Shown in pieces: positions 6,277-8,386 of a stretch of DNA of 8,386 nucleotides. The stretch is from Kiritimatiellia bacterium. Its GTDB lineage: Bacteria; Verrucomicrobiota; Kiritimatiellia; RFP12; UBA1067. The stretch lies in assembly GCA_017965685.1 (NCBI GenBank), contig JAGCPM010000080.1, forward strand, positions 1 to 8,386. Direction: 5' to 3'. The notes beneath the pieces were generated by a model, which ran no database searches, had not been told where the DNA came from, and was given only the letters and a program-made list of their open reading frames with translations. Each line of letters begins with the position of its first letter. Within the stretch, counting starts at the first letter, position 1. A program made the translations under genes and the position numbers.

Positions 6277-6952
6277 CTTCATTCTTAATTCTTAATTCTT
6301 CGCTTTCATTCGCGCCGTCTTTCTTTTTGTAGCTGGCGGCCTTTTCTCGTGGATTGGAGCGCTGCAGAGTCGGATCGATCTTGTTGAGTTCCTGCAGAGA
6401 CGAAAGGCCGAAATGTTCAAGGAACAATGGCGTGGTGCCGTAGAGGAACGGGTGGCCTGGCAGTTCGGACTTTCCGACGAGCCGTATGAGCTGCAGGTCC
6501 ATCAGGGTTTTTATGTTGGCCGTGACGTCCACTCCGCGGATATCCTCGACCTCGCTTTTCGTGACCGGCTGGCGGTATGCGATTATGGCCAGGGTCTCGA
6601 GCGATGCGCGACCGAGACGGCTGGGACGATCGAGCCTTAGCATGGCACGCACATAGCGTCCGCAGCTGGGGACGGTCTGCATTCTGTACGTTCCGTCCGT
6701 GCACACGAGCGAGAAGCCGCATTGCGCAACCTCTAGGGCCTTTTCGAGACCCTTGAGCGCTTCGCCTATCTCGCGCCCCGTGCAGGTGCGGTAGACGTCC
6801 ATTATCTCGTTGTTCTCGCCGTCCTCCGGCGCGAGGGAGCGTATGGCGTCCCTCAGTTCATTGGCGGTCAGCGGATCCTGGCTCGCGAAAAGGAGCGAGC
6901 CGACGATCTCCTGCAGGCTGCCCGGCAGCGGTATCTTTGCCTCGTCACTCAT
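6272..6952 (-). CDS. scpB: Segregation and condensation protein B
   Basis: ScpB is the winged-helix (kleisin-interacting) subunit of the bacterial SMC-ScpAB complex, which organises and segregates the chromosome. The 226-residue protein has an N-terminal winged-helix region (LQEIVGSLLFASQDPLTANEL, from 13) and a second one containing the family's most conserved block, LETLAIIAYRQPVTKSEVEDIRGV (118-141), followed by LGK/P-type residues in LIRLVGKSELPGHPFLYGTT (155-174). The ATG at 6952 overlaps the scpA stop by 8 bases; an in-frame TTG six codons earlier is a less likely start. The last nine residues (218-226, EELRIKNEE) are encoded by the repeat arm that begins at 6300, and its stop codon lies inside the repeat. 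The normal end is therefore probably near NES at 215-217, with a short added tail that should not disturb the folded part. Location directly after scpA matches the usual gene order. Confidence 0.97.
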   Translation of the reverse strand: MSDEAKIPLPGSLQEIVGSLLFASQDPLTANELRDAIRSLAPEDGENNEIMDVYRTCTGREIGEALKGLEKALEVAQCGFSLVCTDGTYRMQTVPSCGRYVRAMLRLDRPSRLGRASLETLAIIAYRQPVTKSEVEDIRGVDVTANIKTLMDLQLIRLVGKSELPGHPFLYGTTPLFLEHFGLSSLQELNKIDPTLQRSNPREKAASYKKKDGANESEELRIKNEE

Positions 6953-7745
6953 AGTCGTCTGGCCTCTCAAGTGGTTTCTCGTCCGGTTCTTCGCGGGACG
7001 GCAGAATCGTTATTTCGTGGAACGCCGCGTTCTGGTAGACAATGACGCGGTGCTGTCTGAGAAGTTCGAGAAGCGCGAGGAAGGTGACGATGATCTCGCC
7101 CTTCGGTGCCTCCTCCGGAAACAGTTGCGTGAATGCGACTTGGCCGTCTCTCCGCGTCCGCTCGAGGACGTAGTCCATTTTGTCCGGCACGGAATAGCGG
7201 ATGCCTTTCAGTTCCTCGTGCGGCACTTCGTTCGCGCGTGCGAGGACCTCCTGGAACGCCGTAAGCAGGTCGTACAGGTCGAGATTCGCGAGCGCGCCTT
7301 TGGCGTCTGCGGCGGTTTTTTCGAACTTCGGCCTTCCGCCGCCGTAGTCGAACGCGTTCGCTCTTTCGAGTTCCAAGCGCGAAAGCCTTTCCGCGGCGTC
7401 CTTGAACTTCTTGTACTCGACGAGCTGGCGAACGAGATCGAGGCGCGGATCGACCCATTCCTCCTCGCCATCCTCGCGCACGGCGCGCCTGTCGACAGGA
7501 AGCAGCATGCGCGACTTTATCATCATGAGAGTTGCCGCCATCACGATAAACTCGCCGGCGATGTCGAGGTTGAGCTCGCGCGCCTCGCTGATGAACTTCA
7601 TGTATTCTGACGCAACGAGGTCTATCGGGATGTCGTAGATGTCGAGCTCTTCGCGGCGGATGAGATACAAGAGCAGATCGAGCGGCCCTTCAAACACGTC
7701 GAGCCTGACCTTGTAGTCGTCCGCGAAAAGCTGTTCCTGCGCCAT
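6945..7745 (-). CDS. scpA: Segregation and condensation protein A (kleisin)
   Basis: ScpA is the kleisin that bridges the two heads of an SMC dimer and recruits ScpB. The 266-residue protein has the diagnostic N-terminal block YKVRLDVFEGPLDLLLYLIR (11-30) and EELDIYDIPI (32-41), then the SMC-neck-binding helices with FIVMAATLMMIKSRMLLP (66-83) and the middle segment LVRQLVEYKKFKDAAERL (104-121). The C-terminal winged helix that touches the SMC head is at about 200-248 (QVAFTQLFPEE, LLELLRQHRVIVYQN). The length is close to that of Bacillus ScpA. The start is the ATG at 7745, 12 bases after the trpS stop, with GGGGAA a few bases upstream as a modest ribosome-binding site. The last 15 residues are acidic. 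The pairing with scpB is strongly conserved in bacteria; smc itself is not in the window. Confidence 0.97.
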   Translation of the reverse strand: MAQEQLFADDYKVRLDVFEGPLDLLLYLIRREELDIYDIPIDLVASEYMKFISEARELNLDIAGEFIVMAATLMMIKSRMLLPVDRRAVREDGEEEWVDPRLDLVRQLVEYKKFKDAAERLSRLELERANAFDYGGGRPKFEKTAADAKGALANLDLYDLLTAFQEVLARANEVPHEELKGIRYSVPDKMDYVLERTRRDGQVAFTQLFPEEAPKGEIIVTFLALLELLRQHRVIVYQNAAFHEITILPSREEPDEKPLERPDDYE

Positions 7746-7757
7746 CGTTCCCCAGCC

Positions 7758-8386
7758 CTAGAGCCCCACTGCCCTGCGCACCTTCTCCATTGTCGGCGCC
7801 GCCGCCGCACGCGCCTTCTTCGCGCCCTCCTGCAGGATGTCCTCCAGGGTGGAAACGTCCTTCGCGAGCGCCTCGCGCCTTTCCCTGAACGGGGCGAACA
7901 GCCGCGAGTACGCCTCGAGCAGCGCCTTCTTCGCGTGGCCATAGCCGTAGCCACCGCGCCTGAAATTCGCCGCCATTTCCTCCGCCTCCTCTTTCGTTGC
8001 AAAGAGCTTGTACAGCATGTATATCGTGTTGCCCTCCGGCTCTTTCGGCTCCTCCAGCGTCTTCGAGTCGGTGACGATTCCGGAAATCTTTTTCTTTATG
8101 GCGCCCATCGGCTCGAAAAGCTCTATCGTGTTGTGGTAGCTCTTCGACATCTTCTGCCCGTCGAGCCCGGGGATTGTCGCGACTGTATCGGGTATGTACG
8201 GCTCGGGGAGCGTGAATGTTTCGCCATAGGCGTTGTTGAACTTCTGGGCAAGGTCGCGCGTCACTTCGAGATGCTGCTTCTGGTCCTTCCCGACCGGCAC
8301 GAGATTCGCCTGCATTATGAGTATGTCGGCGGCCATGAGGACGGGGTACGCGAAAAGGCCGTGGGTGGCGTCGAAGCCGTGGGCCA
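7758..8386 (-). CDS. trpS: Tryptophanyl-tRNA synthetase, C-terminal portion
   Basis: This class I aminoacyl-tRNA synthetase charges tRNA-Trp with tryptophan using ATP. The 5' end is cut by the right window edge, so only about 208 residues are seen. They begin inside the catalytic Rossmann fold with GLFAYPVLMAADILIMQANL and VPVGKDQKQHLEVTRDLA, which contact tryptophan and ATP, and contain the class I signature KMSKS at positions about 8139-8153 in the context GLDGQKMSKSYHNT. The helical anticodon-binding region follows (EEMAANFRRGGYGYGHAKKA, then LFAPFRERREAL) and the protein ends RRAVGL. The HIGH-like motif would lie outside the window. The LPGLDG-KMSKS context fits the TrpS branch with PGLDGxKMSKS rather than the E. 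coli form. Its stop is 12 bases from scpA, so it probably leads into the scpAB operon. Confidence 0.97.
   Translation of the reverse strand, partial: AHGFDATHGLFAYPVLMAADILIMQANLVPVGKDQKQHLEVTRDLAQKFNNAYGETFTLPEPYIPDTVATIPGLDGQKMSKSYHNTIELFEPMGAIKKKISGIVTDSKTLEEPKEPEGNTIYMLYKLFATKEEAEEMAANFRRGGYGYGHAKKALLEAYSRLFAPFRERREALAKDVSTLEDILQEGAKKARAAAAPTMEKVRRAVGL

Larger units (their letters stand above)
6151..6300 (-). repeat. Inverted-arm heptamer element at the TPR-LysM lipoprotein start
   Basis: This element of about 150 bp has two AT-rich arms in inverted orientation, in an otherwise GC-rich region. Read in the gene direction, the upstream arm (6300 down to 6244) starts with five 7-base units (AAGAATT, AAGAATT, AAGAATG, AAGAATG, AAGAATT), then GAGAACG, GAGGAAT, ATAAGAT and the G of the start ATG. 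The downstream arm (6185 to 6151) is exactly five units of CATTCTT type, one of them altered. The middle of about 58 bases contains a GC-rich 6-bp hairpin (TGCGCG pairing with CGCGCA, 6184-6202). It is not a transposon with its own gene; a MITE-like element is possible, but no target duplication was found. Confidence 0.8.

Noticed and set aside
6151..6300. CRISPR array or ordinary microsatellite
   Set aside because: Units are 7 bases with no spacers, so it is not CRISPR. A plain microsatellite does not explain the inverted arms or the shared 33-base segment with ribosome-binding site and start codon.
6953..6970. Six-codon earlier TTG start for scpB
   Set aside because: TTG is a rarer start and MSDE at 6952 gives the usual short overlap with scpA; the difference does not affect the domain.

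Overview
This window is a dense, single-direction gene block from a GC-rich bacterium. All ten recognisable genes lie on the minus strand, so transcription runs from the right end (8386) to the left end (1). Gaps between genes are never longer than 31 bases and several genes overlap by 4-8 bases, so the block reads as one long operon or part of one. The lipoprotein signal, the LysM proteins and the housekeeping mixture suggest a Gram-negative-like bacterium with peptidoglycan. A member of the Verrucomicrobia/Kiritimatiellae/Lentisphaerae side of the PVC group is a plausible guess, but nothing here proves it.

Layout in transcription order: the 3' two-thirds of trpS (tryptophanyl-tRNA synthetase, cut by the right edge); scpA and scpB (partners of the SMC chromosome-organising complex); a secreted lipoprotein with TPR-like helices and a C-terminal LysM domain; an 80-residue protein with one C-terminal membrane segment; a second secreted protein with a coiled coil and a C-terminal LysM domain; purD (purine synthesis); a YycJ/WalJ-type metallo-beta-lactamase-fold hydrolase; an ABC-F ATPase of the Uup/YheS kind; and the first 62 codons of an ABC-transporter ATPase cut by the left edge. 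The core genes look full length and intact.

The most unusual feature is a pair of AT-rich repeat elements of about 140-150 bp, one at the start of each LysM gene (6151-6300 and 4742-4881). Each has an upstream arm and an inverted downstream arm, both built on a 7-base unit close to AAGAATG. In the sense direction of the genes, the upstream arm carries stop codons (it ends scpB, and its edge overlaps the stop of the small membrane gene), then a strong Shine-Dalgarno sequence and the ATG of the LysM gene. The downstream arm, inverted, reads as (CATTCTT)n. This has no stop in any frame and always encodes the same hydrophobic heptad (H-S-S-F-F-I-L), which forms the hydrophobic core of the signal peptide in both LysM proteins. 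The repeat therefore appears to act as a portable stop / ribosome-binding site / start / secretion-signal cassette. The two arms can also pair in the mRNA around the start site. This is the part of the window most worth following up.

No rRNA, tRNA, CRISPR array, insertion-sequence transposase or riboswitch was recognised. No stretch over 300 bases lacks a gene.
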